From Spiribacter curvatus (GTDB lineage Bacteria > Pseudomonadota > Gammaproteobacteria > Nitrococcales > Nitrococcaceae), in the NCBI RefSeq assembly GCF_000485905.1, contig NC_022664.1, positions 744,001-808,000 of the forward strand: 64,000 bases of DNA, read 5' to 3'. The position numbers and the translations under genes were made by a program. The notes beneath the pieces are model-generated. The model ran no database searches. It was not told the DNA's origin and was given only the letters and a program-made list of their open reading frames with translations. Position 1 is the first letter of the stretch; each line of letters opens with the position of its first letter. Below, piece by piece: positions 28,053 to 38,790 of this stretch.

Positions 28053-28982
28053 ATGAGCCGCGTTGTTGCTATGCCACTCCCCGCTGTCCATCACCCCGGT
28101 TACACGATCGACCTGCCATCGACCCATCCGTTTCCGATGGCGAAATTCCGCCGATTCCGCGATCAACTCGCTGCGCTCGATCAGCATCTGCAATGGCATC
28201 GCCCATCCAAGGCAACGCGAGCGCAGCTCGAGACGGTGCACACGCCCGCCTACCTTGACGATCTGCTCGGTGGCACGCTGGATCGAGCGGCACAGCGCCG
28301 CAGCGGTTTCCCGTGGTCACCGGCACTGGTCGAGCGGGTTCGTCTCGAGACCGGCGGAACGCTGCTCACCGCGCAGCTGGCGCTGGAATACGGCCTGGCA
28401 CTGAATAGCGCCGGTGGCACCCATCATGCCCATGCGGATTTCGCGAGTGGTTATTGCCTGATCAACGATCTTGCCGTGACCGCCGTCACCCTTCTCACGG
28501 CGGGCGCTGTGCAGCGGTTGCTCATCGTCGATCTGGATGTCCATCAGGGTGATGGAACAGCGCGCCTGCTTGCCCAGCAACCGGCGGCTGTGACCTTTTC
28601 CATGCACGTTGCCCGCAATTTCCCGGCCCGTAAGGCCAGCAGCGATTGGGATATCGGCCTGGACAGCGGGCTTGATGACGACGCCTACCTCGACACGCTG
28701 GACCGCACCCTGCCCGGGTTGATTGATCAGGTGATGCCGGAGCTGATCCTCTATGACGCCGGTGTCGACGTTCACAAGGCGGATCGGCTCGGGCATTGTG
28801 AGCTCACTGATCAGGGGCTGCTGCGTCGTGACGGCTATGTGATTGAAACGGCGCGATCGCGGGGCATTCCCCTGGCAGGGGTGATCGGTGGGGGCTACGA
28901 CCGCGACCTTGATGCGCTGTGTCATCGCCATGCTCAGCTCTTCATGGCGGCTCTCGGGGCCCAGAGCCACGGGGTGGCCTAG
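28053..28982 (+). CDS. histone deacetylase-family hydrolase
   Basis: The start is ATG 28053, 7 nt after the cyclase stop; ATG 28071 is also possible. The 309-residue protein has the class I/II HDAC-type zinc hydrolase signatures: the two-histidine motif GGTHHAHADFASGYCLINDL and zinc ligands in VDLDVHQGDGTA. Bacterial members deacetylate acetyl-lysine, polyamines or acetoin-pathway targets; which one cannot be told here. It follows two c-di-GMP synthase genes but no functional link is known. Confidence 0.88.
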   Translation: MSRVVAMPLPAVHHPGYTIDLPSTHPFPMAKFRRFRDQLAALDQHLQWHRPSKATRAQLETVHTPAYLDDLLGGTLDRAAQRRSGFPWSPALVERVRLETGGTLLTAQLALEYGLALNSAGGTHHAHADFASGYCLINDLAVTAVTLLTAGAVQRLLIVDLDVHQGDGTARLLAQQPAAVTFSMHVARNFPARKASSDWDIGLDSGLDDDAYLDTLDRTLPGLIDQVMPELILYDAGVDVHKADRLGHCELTDQGLLRRDGYVIETARSRGIPLAGVIGGGYDRDLDALCHRHAQLFMAALGAQSHGVA

Positions 28983-29061
28983 ATCCATGCTTCGGTGGAC
29001 ATGGATTCATGCCCTGAAGGATCTTGTCTCTCGTTATGCTGCGGCGCAAAATAGTCCTGTA

Positions 29062-29078
29062 ATCAGTCATTCACTGAT
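29062..29078. promoter_or_regulatory. small perfect inverted repeat before an unknown gene
   Basis: ATCAGT-CATTC-ACTGAT lies 17 nt upstream of the GTG start at 29095 and just before its ribosome binding site. It could be an operator or a translational hairpin. The remaining 112-nt gap also has a TCCATG/CATGGA stem at 28984-29005. Confidence 0.3.
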
Positions 29079-29094
29079 CATTCCGGAGGTTTTG

Positions 29095-29478
29095 GTGCAG
29101 CAGCAGTTTTTCCTGATCGCCGACGAGCTGAACTGGGGCGTCGAGGCACAGATTGATCGGCTCGAGACGTTCGTGCGCGTCTACGGCGCGGCGGGTCGAA
29201 TGGACGCCGAACTTGCCGGGATCGGTCTATCGCTGCAACAGCCGCTACACCGCGAATCACTTCGGGACGCAATCCTGCGCTTCATCGACCGGCTCGGAGC
29301 ACAGGGGGCGTTTTCGCATTTCCTCTACAAGGAATTGCGGCTTGCCCGTGAAGCTGCTGCGGTCAGGGCGGCTGAGCCACCCGCGCCGTCCGTCCCCGCA
29401 CGCGGCGGCCTTGGGGGCTTGATCCGGCGTTGGGTCCCGGGCCGGGTGCGCGCGGCCAGCCGTCATCAGGTATCCTGA
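29095..29478 (+). CDS. hypothetical protein
   Basis: The start is GTG 29095, with GGAGG at 29085-29089. The frame upstream to 28888 is antisense-like extension inside the HDAC gene. The 127-residue product is mostly helical at first (QQQFFLIADELNWGVEAQID), then leucine-rich, and ends in a Pro/Ala- and Arg-rich tail (GLIRRWVPGRVRAASRHQ). I recognise no family. It is followed after 4 nt by a glutamine amidotransferase gene, so the two are probably co-transcribed. Confidence 0.65.
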   Translation: MQQQFFLIADELNWGVEAQIDRLETFVRVYGAAGRMDAELAGIGLSLQQPLHRESLRDAILRFIDRLGAQGAFSHFLYKELRLAREAAAVRAAEPPAPSVPARGGLGGLIRRWVPGRVRAASRHQVS

Positions 29479-29482
29479 AAGG

Positions 29483-30196
29483 ATGGCAGTAGCAACCGGA
29501 ACGCGAGTCGGGGTCCTGCTCTGCGACGATCTCCATGAAGAGCTGCAGAGCGACTGGGCGTCGTACCTCGCGCTATTTGAAAATCTCCTCGCCGATGACC
29601 GTGATGACATCACTGTCAGCGGCTATCGCGTGCATGCCGGTGAGTGGCCCGACGGCCTGCACTCAGCAGATGCCTGGCTTGTCACCGGTAGCCGGGAGAG
29701 TGTCCACGAGGCGCCGGACTGGGTGGTCGAGCTGCAGGCCTTCATCCGCCGGGTGGATGCCGCTGACATGCCCCTGATTGGGGTGTGCTTTGGCCATCAG
29801 CTTATTCAGGCGGCGCTGGGAGGCCGTACACAACGCTCGCATCTGGGCTGGCATCTAGGGGCCTACCCGGTCCATTGCGAAGCGGCATTCGCCGGCCGTC
29901 AGCCAGGCGACTCGCTGTCACTGCTTGCCGTTCACCAAGACCAGGTGGTCGAACCGGCACCTGGGTTCGAGCGGCTTGCCACCAGTGAGCAGTGCCCCTG
30001 GTATGCCACGCGGCGGGGTCGGACCCTGACGGTCCAGGGCCATCCCGAATTCGATCACGGCTTCTTCAAAGCGATCATGGAACGGGTGCGGGCCAAGGCG
30101 GGCGACGAGGCGGTGGATGCGGCACTCGCAGCGCTGCCGGCCGTCGACCATACACCAGCGGTTCGGGAGAGCATGCGTGACTGGCTGCGGGGCTGA
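29483..30196 (+). CDS. class I glutamine amidotransferase (GMP synthase-like)
   Basis: 237 residues of a stand-alone triad amidotransferase: nucleophile Cys102 in GVCFGHQLIQAALGG and the His187/Glu189 pair in VQGHPEFDHGFF. Single-domain members act on free substrates such as gamma-glutamyl compounds or as subunits of larger synthetases; no partner domain is encoded beside it. It converges with glk, with 9 nt between the stops. Confidence 0.85.
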   Translation: MAVATGTRVGVLLCDDLHEELQSDWASYLALFENLLADDRDDITVSGYRVHAGEWPDGLHSADAWLVTGSRESVHEAPDWVVELQAFIRRVDAADMPLIGVCFGHQLIQAALGGRTQRSHLGWHLGAYPVHCEAAFAGRQPGDSLSLLAVHQDQVVEPAPGFERLATSEQCPWYATRRGRTLTVQGHPEFDHGFFKAIMERVRAKAGDEAVDAALAALPAVDHTPAVRESMRDWLRG

Positions 30197-30205
30197 GCGT
30201 CGGTC

Positions 30206-31180
30206 CTACATAGGCCGGTTGGCCAGCAGGTAAGCCGATAGTCCCATCAGTGCCGGCGCGGGATGGGTGATGGTGTGGATCGGTATCGCGGCGAGGTAGT
30301 CCTCAAACCGGCCCTTGGCCACGAAGCGACGGTGTAACCGCTCCCAGTCGAAGCAATCGCCAAGCGCGGGGATGATGCCGCCGCCGAAATAGATCCCGCC
30401 GCGGGCACCCGTCGCCAGCGCCAGATCACCCGCCGCGCTGCCCAATGCATCGGTCATATGCCCCAGCACTTCGCGACAGTGTCTGTCCCCGGCCATGGCG
30501 TCGCGGGCGATGGCCTCGGCGCTTGTGTGCACGGGCGAAGTGCCAGCGATGGCGTGGAGGGCACGATCGATGGCCTCGATCCCGATGCCGGAGGCCAGTC
30601 GCTCGGCGCTGCAGTGGCCGAAACGCTGCTCGATGTGCTCCGCGATCGCCCACTCGCGGGCGTCATGTGCGGCAAAGCTGATATGACCGCCCTCGGTGGC
30701 GTAGACCTGCCACCCTCCGGCAATTGGGGTAATCAGCGCACTGCCAAGTCCGGTCCCCGGGCCGAGGGCGAGCCGTGGTGCCTCGGGATCGCTGATGCCG
30801 GGGTAAATGCAGCGCCGGTCGTCACTGCGCAGCCGCGTGACTGCCCAGCCCTGAGCGACCCAGTCGTTGAGGCACCTGACCTGCTCGAGCCGCAGGTGTC
30901 GGGCAACCGCGGCGGGGGAAAACCGCCAGCCGGCGTTGGTCAGCTCAATCGGGTCGTGATCGAGCGGGCTCGCGACGGCGCAGAGGACCCGGTTGGGTCG
31001 GGGCGCTTCAGACAGTGCCGCGAGCGCGGCGTCCAGAAACGCCTCCAGCCCATCAAAATCGCCCGTGCGGCGCTTGAAAATCTGCGCGGGCGGCTCTCCG
31101 GGGCGCGTCACAACCCCGGCGCGCGCGTGTGTGCCGCCGACATCAGCGACCAGCGTCGAATCAGGGTGAGTAGTAGACAT
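30206..31180 (-). CDS. glk: glucokinase
   Basis: The start is ATG 31180 (MSTTHPDSTLVADVGGTHAR), which places the phosphate-1 loop at the usual distance; longer versions run into pgl. The 324-residue enzyme shows the bacterial GlcK features LVADVGGTHARAG, LALGPGTGLGSALI and ATEGGHISFAA. It phosphorylates glucose to glucose-6-phosphate with ATP. It overlaps pgl by 20 nt and is the last gene of the zwf-pgl-glk operon. Confidence 0.93.
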   Translation of the reverse strand: MSTTHPDSTLVADVGGTHARAGVVTRPGEPPAQIFKRRTGDFDGLEAFLDAALAALSEAPRPNRVLCAVASPLDHDPIELTNAGWRFSPAAVARHLRLEQVRCLNDWVAQGWAVTRLRSDDRRCIYPGISDPEAPRLALGPGTGLGSALITPIAGGWQVYATEGGHISFAAHDAREWAIAEHIEQRFGHCSAERLASGIGIEAIDRALHAIAGTSPVHTSAEAIARDAMAGDRHCREVLGHMTDALGSAAGDLALATGARGGIYFGGGIIPALGDCFDWERLHRRFVAKGRFEDYLAAIPIHTITHPAPALMGLSAYLLANRPM

Positions 31181-31886
31181 GCACGGGCACCCACCGCTGG
31201 TCGAGCAGGGCGTGGACGGGGAAGCGCTGCGGATCGGCGCTGGCGACTGCTGCCTCCAGCGTCGCCCACTTCTCCGCACTACTCACATGCAGTGCAATCC
31301 AGCGACTCTGCAGCAGCGTCATCAGCGTCAGCGACAGCCGCTCATGGGGCGGCTGTGGTGACTGAGTGAGCACACAGCGTGACTCGGTCGCGGTGCTGAG
31401 GCCGCGGGAGAGCATCGTATCCCCCGGGAATAGTGAAGCGATATGCCCATCAGCGCCCATGCCCAGCACCACGGCGTCGAAGGGACGGGGGAGCATACCC
31501 AGCGCGGCGCTGCAGGCGGCCTCGTCGGCCCGATCGCCACCGGTCTGTTGGTAGAGCGGATGGAAGTGGGCGTTGGCGGCGCGATCCTGGAGTAGATGGG
31601 TGCGGATCAACCCGGCATTGCTGGCCGGATGCTCTGCGCTGACCCGTCGCTCGTCGGTCAGGCTGATGTGGACCTGGTCCCAGGGTAGATCCCGCTGGCG
31701 GAGCGCCTCGAACAAGGCGATGGGTGTGCGTCCGCCCGGTACCAGCAGGCTCGCCCGGTCGCGGCTGCGCGCACCGTAGTCGATCACCTCACTGATGCGC
31801 GCCGCCAGCGCCGATGCTGCCTGCGCTCCGGTCGCGAATCGCTGCGCGGCATCGAGCGTGCGGGTGGCTGGATCAGTCTTCTTCAT
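31161..31886 (-). CDS. pgl: 6-phosphogluconolactonase
   Basis: The start is ATG 31886 (MKKTDPATRTLDAAQRF); upstream in-frame sequence belongs to zwf. The 241-residue DevB-type lactonase has LLVPGGRTPIALFEAL, ISLTDERRVSAEHPASN and VLGMGADGHIASLFPG, the conserved patches around the sugar-phosphate site. It hydrolyses 6-phosphogluconolactone made by the product of zwf, whose stop it overlaps by 14 nt. Confidence 0.94.
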   Translation of the reverse strand: MKKTDPATRTLDAAQRFATGAQAASALAARISEVIDYGARSRDRASLLVPGGRTPIALFEALRQRDLPWDQVHISLTDERRVSAEHPASNAGLIRTHLLQDRAANAHFHPLYQQTGGDRADEAACSAALGMLPRPFDAVVLGMGADGHIASLFPGDTMLSRGLSTATESRCVLTQSPQPPHERLSLTLMTLLQSRWIALHVSSAEKWATLEAAVASADPQRFPVHALLDQRWVPVHVYYSP

Positions 31887-33336
31887 GCCAGCTGGCATCC
31901 TCGCGGGCGAGTAGGGCGCTGGAGGCGGCAGGTCCCCAGGTCCCGGCGGTATAGGGCTTGGGGGCATCGCCCGCTTCGTTCCAGGCGTCGAGGATCGGCT
32001 CGATCCACGACCATGCGGCGTAGAGCTCATCGCGGCGCATGAAAAGCGTCAGGCGACCGCGCAGCACATCCATGAGCAGTCGCTCGTAGGCATCGGGTGG
32101 CCGCTGCTGGAATGCCTCGGCGAAATCGAGGTTGAGCGAGACCGGCCGCAGCTGCATCCGGTCGCCGGGCGATTTCGCCATCATATGCAGCCGCACGCCC
32201 TCGTCCGGCTGGAGTTTGATCACCAGTCGGTTGGGCCGTCCGGAGTCATACGCCATACCGAAAATCGAGTGGGGGACGTCGCGGAAATTCACGACAATCT
32301 CAGCAGCGCGCTCTTGAAGTCGCTTGCCGGTCCGCAGATAAAACGGCACACCGGCCCAGCGCCAGTTCGCCACTTCGGTGCGAAGGGCAACGAAGGTCTC
32401 TGTACGGCTGCTGGCCGGGACGCCTTCTTCCTCGAGATAGCCCGGCACCGGTTGCCCGGCAATGGCGCCGGCGCGGTACTGACCGCGGACGGTGTTGCGC
32501 AGCGCGCTCTGGCCTTCAAGGCCCTTGAGCGCGCGCAGAACCTTGAGTTTCTCATCGCGCACGGCATCGGCGCCGATATCCGACGGCGGCTCCATGGCGA
32601 TGATGCAGAGTAGCTGTAGCATATGATTCTGGACCATGTCCCGGAGCGCGCCGGTACGGTCGTAGAATCCCGCCCGGCCGCTCACGCCGAGCTGCTCACT
32701 GACGCTGATCTGGACATCGCGCACCCAGTCGCGGCGCCACAGTGGCTCGAAGAGCATGTTGCCGAAGCGCAAGGCGATCAGGTTCTGGACCGTCTCCTTA
32801 CCAAGGTAGTGGTCGATTCGATAGATGGCGTCCTCGGCAAAGATCGCACCGATCTGCTCGGTGATTGCCCGGGCGGAGGCAAGATCGTGGCCCAGGGGCT
32901 TTTCGAGCACGACGCGGGCGCGCTCCGTGACCAGGCCATGGGCATTGAGGTGTTCGCAGATCTCGACAAAATAATTGGGCGCGACGGCCAGATAGAAGAC
33001 CCGGGTGCGATCCTCGCGACCGCGCAGCTTCCCGGCCAGATCCTCGAAACCGCCGGAGGTGTCGGCGTCAATCGACACGAAGTCGAGTCGCTCGAAAAAG
33101 CGATGCCAGTCCGGCTGGGTTCGCTCGTCCGCTTCGAGATGATCCCCGAATGCGGCCTCGACACGGGCAATGAAGGTGTCCCGATCGAGGCGGCTGCGGG
33201 CCGTGGCGATGATGCGCCCGTCGGCGGGCAGTTGTCCGGCCCGGTCGCGGCGATACAGCGCCGGGAGCAGCTTGCTCATCGCTAGATCGCCGGTGGCCCC
33301 GAAAAGGACAAGGTCAAAGGGCTTGGTTGACTTCAC
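31873..33336 (-). CDS. zwf: glucose-6-phosphate 1-dehydrogenase
   Basis: The start is GTG 33336 with GGGAGG directly upstream; the open frame to 33459 is an implausible extension. The 487-residue enzyme has the dinucleotide fold FDLVLFGATGDLAMSKLLPA and the active-site motif YRIDHYLGKETVQN with the catalytic histidine. It oxidises glucose-6-phosphate to 6-phosphogluconolactone with NADP+. It is transcribed divergently from edd, so the two arms of the Entner-Doudoroff route share a 132-nt control region. Confidence 0.95.
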   Translation of the reverse strand: MKSTKPFDLVLFGATGDLAMSKLLPALYRRDRAGQLPADGRIIATARSRLDRDTFIARVEAAFGDHLEADERTQPDWHRFFERLDFVSIDADTSGGFEDLAGKLRGREDRTRVFYLAVAPNYFVEICEHLNAHGLVTERARVVLEKPLGHDLASARAITEQIGAIFAEDAIYRIDHYLGKETVQNLIALRFGNMLFEPLWRRDWVRDVQISVSEQLGVSGRAGFYDRTGALRDMVQNHMLQLLCIIAMEPPSDIGADAVRDEKLKVLRALKGLEGQSALRNTVRGQYRAGAIAGQPVPGYLEEEGVPASSRTETFVALRTEVANWRWAGVPFYLRTGKRLQERAAEIVVNFRDVPHSIFGMAYDSGRPNRLVIKLQPDEGVRLHMMAKSPGDRMQLRPVSLNLDFAEAFQQRPPDAYERLLMDVLRGRLTLFMRRDELYAAWSWIEPILDAWNEAGDAPKPYTAGTWGPAASSALLAREDASWHEED

Positions 33337-33377
33337 CCGGCCTCCCGCTGTGGATGCGTGAATAGTGGTTTGAGGAT

Positions 33378-33393
33378 ACCGCTTCGGAGCGGT
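33378..33393. promoter_or_regulatory. palindrome in the zwf-edd divergent control region
   Basis: ACCGCT-TCGG-AGCGGT is a perfect inverted repeat midway between zwf (start 33336) and edd (start 33469). It is well placed for an operator controlling both directions. It does not look like the HexR site known from pseudomonads. Confidence 0.4.
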
Positions 33394-33468
33394 CGAGCAT
33401 AAGCCTGTATCACGCGCCCTCCATGAGTGCGATAACATGGATGGATAGCGTTGCATCACGGAGGCGAT

Positions 33469-35304
33469 ATGCCAGCACTCAATACCGCGGTCGCTGCGGT
33501 AACCCGGCGGATAGAGGCCCGCAGCGAGTCGGATCGCGCGGCCTACCTCGATCGGCTGCAGGCGGCGGCGGATGCCGGTCCAGTCCGCACGGGTCTATCG
33601 TGCACCAATCTTGCTCATGCGTTCGCCGCCGCGCCGGATGGCGACAAGGCCCGGCTCAAGGGGCTGGAGCAGGCCAATGTCGGGATCGTCTCGGCGTATA
33701 ACGATATGCTCTCGGCACATCAGCCACTGGAGCGCTTCCCCGGACTGCTCAAGCAGGCGGTGCGTGAGGCCGGGGGTACCGCTCAGTTCGCCGGGGGTGT
33801 CCCAGCCATGTGCGACGGCGTTACCCAGGGTCAGCCGGGCATGGAGCTCTCGCTTTTCAGCCGCGATGTGATTGCGATGGCGACAGGGGTGGCGCTCTCC
33901 CACAACACCTTTGATGCCGGTCTGTGTCTGGGCGTGTGCGACAAGATCGTCCCCGGCCTGCTGATCGGTGCCCTGCATTTCGGTCACCTACCGTTCATCT
34001 TTGTCCCCGCCGGCCCGATGACCTCGGGCATGCCCAATGACGAGAAGGCGCGGATCCGCGGGCTGTATGCCGAGGGCAAAGTGGGACGCGATGCATTGCT
34101 CGAATCCGAGACCCAGTCCTATCACGGCCCCGGCACCTGCACATTCTATGGCACGGCCAATTCCAATCAGATGCTCATGGAGGTCATGGGCCTGCATTTA
34201 CCCGGTGCGGCGTTCGTCAATCCCAACACGCCGTTGCGGGATGCCCTGACCATTGCCGCCGGCCACCGGGTCAGCCGCATCACTGCGCGGGGTGATGAAT
34301 ACACGCCGGTGGGACGTGTGATCGATGCGCGGGCGATCGTGAATGGCATTGTCGGGTTGCTGGCAACAGGGGGGTCAACCAACCACACCATTCATATGGT
34401 GGCGATTGCCCGTGCCGCCGGCCTGCACGTCGACTGGAGTGATTTCGACACCCTCTCGCGGGTCGTGCCGCTGCTGACGCGGATCTACCCCAACGGCCAG
34501 GCCGACGTGAACCATTTCCATGCCGCGGGGGGAATGGGCTTTCTGATCCGTGAGCTTCTCGACGCCGGTCTGCTCCACGAGGACGTCATGACCGTCGCCG
34601 GTGAGGGGCTGCGCGCCTATGCCCGCGAACCGATGCTGGCGGAGGGCGGCGTTGGCTGGCAGGAGGCACCCACGCAGTCCGCTGATCAGAGCGTTGTCCG
34701 ACCGGTGGCCGAGCCGTTTGACGCCGATGGCGGGCTGCGCGTCCTGGACGGCAACCTCGGCCGGGCGGTTATCAAGACCTCAGCGGTCCGTCCCGACCAT
34801 CGGCGGATCGAGGCGCCGGCACGGGTGTTCAACGATCAGCAGGCAGTGCTTGCGGCCTTCCGGGCTGGTGAACTCGAGGGGGATTTCGTCTGCGTCGTCC
34901 GCGGCCAGGGCCCCCGCGCCAACGGGATGCCCGAGCTGCATAAACTCACGCCCGAGCTTGGCGTGCTGCAGTCGCGTGGTCAGCGCGTCGCGCTGGTGAC
35001 CGATGGTCGTATGTCCGGCGCCTCCGGCAAGGTCCCGGCCGCCATTCACCTGCATCCCGAGGGAGCGAGTGGCGGCGCGATCAGCTGCATCCGTGATGGC
35101 GATCTGATCTGCCTGGACGCAGACGCCGGCACGCTCGAAGCCCGGGTGCCCGAAGCCGAATGGACGGCCCGCGAGGTGGAACCCATCGACAACGCTGTCC
35201 AACACGGGATCGGTCGGGAGATGTTCGCCGGTTTCCGGGCCATGGCAAGCAGCGCCGAGTCCGGAGCGATCACCTTTTACCCCGTCACGGCGACTGAGGC
35301 TTGA
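33469..35304 (+). CDS. edd: phosphogluconate dehydratase
   Basis: The start is ATG 33469 ([15 protein letters not shown]), with GGAGG 8 nt upstream. The 611-residue member of the IlvD/Edd family contains the iron-sulphur cysteines in [19 protein letters not shown] and [12 protein letters not shown], and the C-terminal [19 protein letters not shown]. It dehydrates 6-phosphogluconate to KDPG. Its 4Fe-4S cluster would depend on the SUF system encoded just downstream of eda. eda begins 2 nt after the stop. Confidence 0.96.
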   Translation: MPALNTAVAAVTRRIEARSESDRAAYLDRLQAAADAGPVRTGLSCTNLAHAFAAAPDGDKARLKGLEQANVGIVSAYNDMLSAHQPLERFPGLLKQAVREAGGTAQFAGGVPAMCDGVTQGQPGMELSLFSRDVIAMATGVALSHNTFDAGLCLGVCDKIVPGLLIGALHFGHLPFIFVPAGPMTSGMPNDEKARIRGLYAEGKVGRDALLESETQSYHGPGTCTFYGTANSNQMLMEVMGLHLPGAAFVNPNTPLRDALTIAAGHRVSRITARGDEYTPVGRVIDARAIVNGIVGLLATGGSTNHTIHMVAIARAAGLHVDWSDFDTLSRVVPLLTRIYPNGQADVNHFHAAGGMGFLIRELLDAGLLHEDVMTVAGEGLRAYAREPMLAEGGVGWQEAPTQSADQSVVRPVAEPFDADGGLRVLDGNLGRAVIKTSAVRPDHRRIEAPARVFNDQQAVLAAFRAGELEGDFVCVVRGQGPRANGMPELHKLTPELGVLQSRGQRVALVTDGRMSGASGKVPAAIHLHPEGASGGAISCIRDGDLICLDADAGTLEARVPEAEWTAREVEPIDNAVQHGIGREMFAGFRAMASSAESGAITFYPVTATEA

Positions 35305-35306
35305 GT

Positions 35307-35990
35307 ATGTCGATGCAGACCGTGATGACGCGATCCCCGGTCATGCCTGTGGTCGCGGTCGAGGATTCAGTGCAGGCGCCGGCACTGGCCCGCGCGCTGC
35401 TCGCCGGCGGCCTGTCGGTGATCGAGGTGACATTGCGTACCGAGGATGCGCTGGCGGCAGTCGCCGCCATCGCACGCGACGTCCCTGGGATGGCCATCGG
35501 GGTAGGCACCATTACCCGTGGCGGGCAGGTGAGCGCGGCGCGGGATGCCGGCGCCGGTTTTCTGGTCAGCCCCGGCTATTCGGATTCGATCGTGGACGCC
35601 GCGCAGCGGGTCGGGATGCCGCTCCTGCCGGGGGTGTCGACGGCGAGCGAATTGATGCGCGCGCAGGCGGATGGCTTTAATCATGTGAAGTTCTTTCCAG
35701 CGGTGCCAAGCGGCGGGACGGGCGCGCTCAAGGCGTTCTCAGGACCGTTCCCGGCCATGCGCTTCTGTCCGACTGGGGGCGTGCACTCCGGCAACTATAT
35801 GGATTTTCTGCAGCTGCCGAATGTCCCTTGTGTGGGCGGCAGCTGGTTGACGCCGACCGATGCCATTGCGGCCGGGAACTGGTCGCATATCGAGGCGCTG
35901 GCGGCCAGCGTGACGATGGATCGTGGGGCTGGCTGGTACTCAACGGCAGGGGAAGAGGACCCCGGCAGCGCCTTCGAGGATCTTCGATAG
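35307..35990 (+). CDS. eda: KDPG/KHG aldolase
   Basis: I use ATG 35307; TTG 35301 and ATG 35313 are alternatives. About 227 residues with the TIM-barrel class I aldolase motifs: IEVTLRTEDAL with the catalytic Glu, GVGTITRGGQV, and NHVKFFPAVPSGG with the Schiff-base lysine. It cleaves KDPG into pyruvate and glyceraldehyde-3-phosphate, completing the Entner-Doudoroff pathway with edd. Confidence 0.95.
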   Translation: MSMQTVMTRSPVMPVVAVEDSVQAPALARALLAGGLSVIEVTLRTEDALAAVAAIARDVPGMAIGVGTITRGGQVSAARDAGAGFLVSPGYSDSIVDAAQRVGMPLLPGVSTASELMRAQADGFNHVKFFPAVPSGGTGALKAFSGPFPAMRFCPTGGVHSGNYMDFLQLPNVPCVGGSWLTPTDAIAAGNWSHIEALAASVTMDRGAGWYSTAGEEDPGSAFEDLR

Positions 35991-36008
35991 ATTTTCCAGT
36001 TTAAAATG

Positions 36009-36037
36009 TACCAAAGCGGTCCTGTTTCGGTTATACT
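36009..36037 (+). promoter_or_regulatory. candidate promoter of the suf operon with very short leader
   Basis: TATACT at 36032-36037 is a good -10; 17 nt upstream lies only TACCAA at 36009-36014, a poor -35, as is usual for regulated promoters. Transcription would begin near 36044, one or two bases before the ATG at 36046, so the first mRNA is almost leaderless. GTACC occurs on both sides (36008 and 36040 region) and could be part of the regulator's operator. Confidence 0.5.
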
Positions 36038-36045
36038 CTGTACCC

Positions 36046-36502
36046 ATGATCAAGCTGAACCGCGAAACGGATTATGGCGTCGGCATCCTTGCGCTGATGG
36101 CGAAGGACGCCGAGGCGCGCTACAGCGCTGCAGCCCTGGCGGAGATCCGCGGGCTGCCGCAGCCGATCGTCAGTAAGATCCTCAAGCATCTCGCGCGTAG
36201 TGATCTGGTGGTCTCCTATCGGGGGGCCAAGGGTGGCTACGGGCTGGCCCGTCAGCCCGATGAGATTTCCGTGGCGGAAATCATCACCGTGCTGGAGGGT
36301 CCAATCGCATTGACCGACTGCATTGAAGACGGGCGCGAAGCCTGTCAGTACGGCAGTCAATGCAACATCAGCAACGTCTGGAGCCGCATCAACGATGTAG
36401 TGCTCAAAGCGCTGTCTGAGATCACGCTGGCTGACACCGCCATTGCCGAAGGCGATGACGGGCAAGGCCCTATCCATACGCTTGAATTTACCGGAGTGCG
36501 TC

Positions 36503-36519
<17 letters not shown>
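36046..36519 (+). CDS. Rrf2-family SUF regulator with Cys ligands
   Basis: The start is ATG 36046 ([20 protein letters not shown]); the open frame from 35923 overlaps eda. The 157-residue protein has the Rrf2 winged helix and [10 protein letters not shown] wing, and three cysteines (92, 100, 106) at the place where IscR binds its cluster. It matches the SUF-linked gammaproteobacterial Rrf2 group, which senses Fe-S status and controls its own operon. No good ribosome binding site precedes it, in line with a leaderless transcript. It overlaps sufB by 17 nt. Confidence 0.9.
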
Positions 36520-37960
<1,441 letters not shown>

Positions 37961-38014
37961 TCGCCGATCGACCTCCATCCACGTATTCAAAGCATCTGTT
38001 TCAGGAGTCAGACA

Positions 38015-38770
38015 ATGGCATTGCTGGAAATCCGCAACCTGCACGTCAACGTGGAGGGCACCGAAATCCTCAAGGGTGTCGATCTCACGATCGATACCGG
38101 CAAGGTGCACGCGATCATGGGACCCAACGGCGGCGGCAAGAGCACGCTCGCCAAGGCCCTGGTGGGCGATGAGGCCTACGAGATCACCGAAGGGGAAGTC
38201 CTCTATAACGGCAAGGACCTGCTCGAGATGGATCCCGAGGTGCGTGCCCGTGAAGGCGTGTTCCTCGGCTTCCAGTATCCGGTGGAGATCCCGGGTGTTT
38301 CCAATACCTACTTTCTCAAGGCCGCGGTCAACGCCATGCGCAAGCACCGGGGTGAGGGCGAGATCGATGCGATGGCATTCCTCGAGCTCGTCCGCGAGCG
38401 CGCCAAGCGCGTCAAGCTTGACGAGACCCTGCTCCAGCGGCCCGTGAACGAGGGCTTCTCCGGCGGTGAGAAAAAGCGCAACGAAATCTTCCACATGTCG
38501 GTGCTGGAACCCAACCTCGGTATCCTCGATGAGACCGACTCCGGGCTTGATATCGATGCGCTGCGGATTGTCTCCGAGGGGGTCAATGCGATGCGTGATG
38601 GCGAGCGCTCGTTCATGGTGATCACCCACTATCAGCGTTTGCTCCAGCACATCGTCCCCGACGTGGTTCATGTGCTCGTGGATGGCCGTATCGTCAAGAC
38701 CGGCGGCAAGGAGCTTGCGCTGGAGCTTGAGGAGAAGGGCTACGAGGGATTTGACGAGGCCGCGGCCTGA
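38015..38770 (+). CDS. sufC: Fe-S cluster assembly ATPase SufC
   Basis: 251 residues of an ABC-type ATPase without a membrane partner: Walker A GPNGGGKST, signature FSGGEKKR, Walker B LGILDETDSGLD and H-loop VITHYQRLL. SufC ATP hydrolysis drives rearrangement of the SufB-SufD dimer. The ATG at 38015 has CAGGAG upstream. It follows sufB by 54 nt and precedes sufD by 20 nt. Confidence 0.97.
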   Translation: MALLEIRNLHVNVEGTEILKGVDLTIDTGKVHAIMGPNGGGKSTLAKALVGDEAYEITEGEVLYNGKDLLEMDPEVRAREGVFLGFQYPVEIPGVSNTYFLKAAVNAMRKHRGEGEIDAMAFLELVRERAKRVKLDETLLQRPVNEGFSGGEKKRNEIFHMSVLEPNLGILDETDSGLDIDALRIVSEGVNAMRDGERSFMVITHYQRLLQHIVPDVVHVLVDGRIVKTGGKELALELEEKGYEGFDEAAA

Positions 38771-38790
38771 GTTCGCGAGGAGCAGCAATA

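Noticed and set aside
33337-33468. HexR operator in the zwf-edd region
   Set aside because: No match to TGTARTWWWACTACA was found; only an unrelated palindrome is present.
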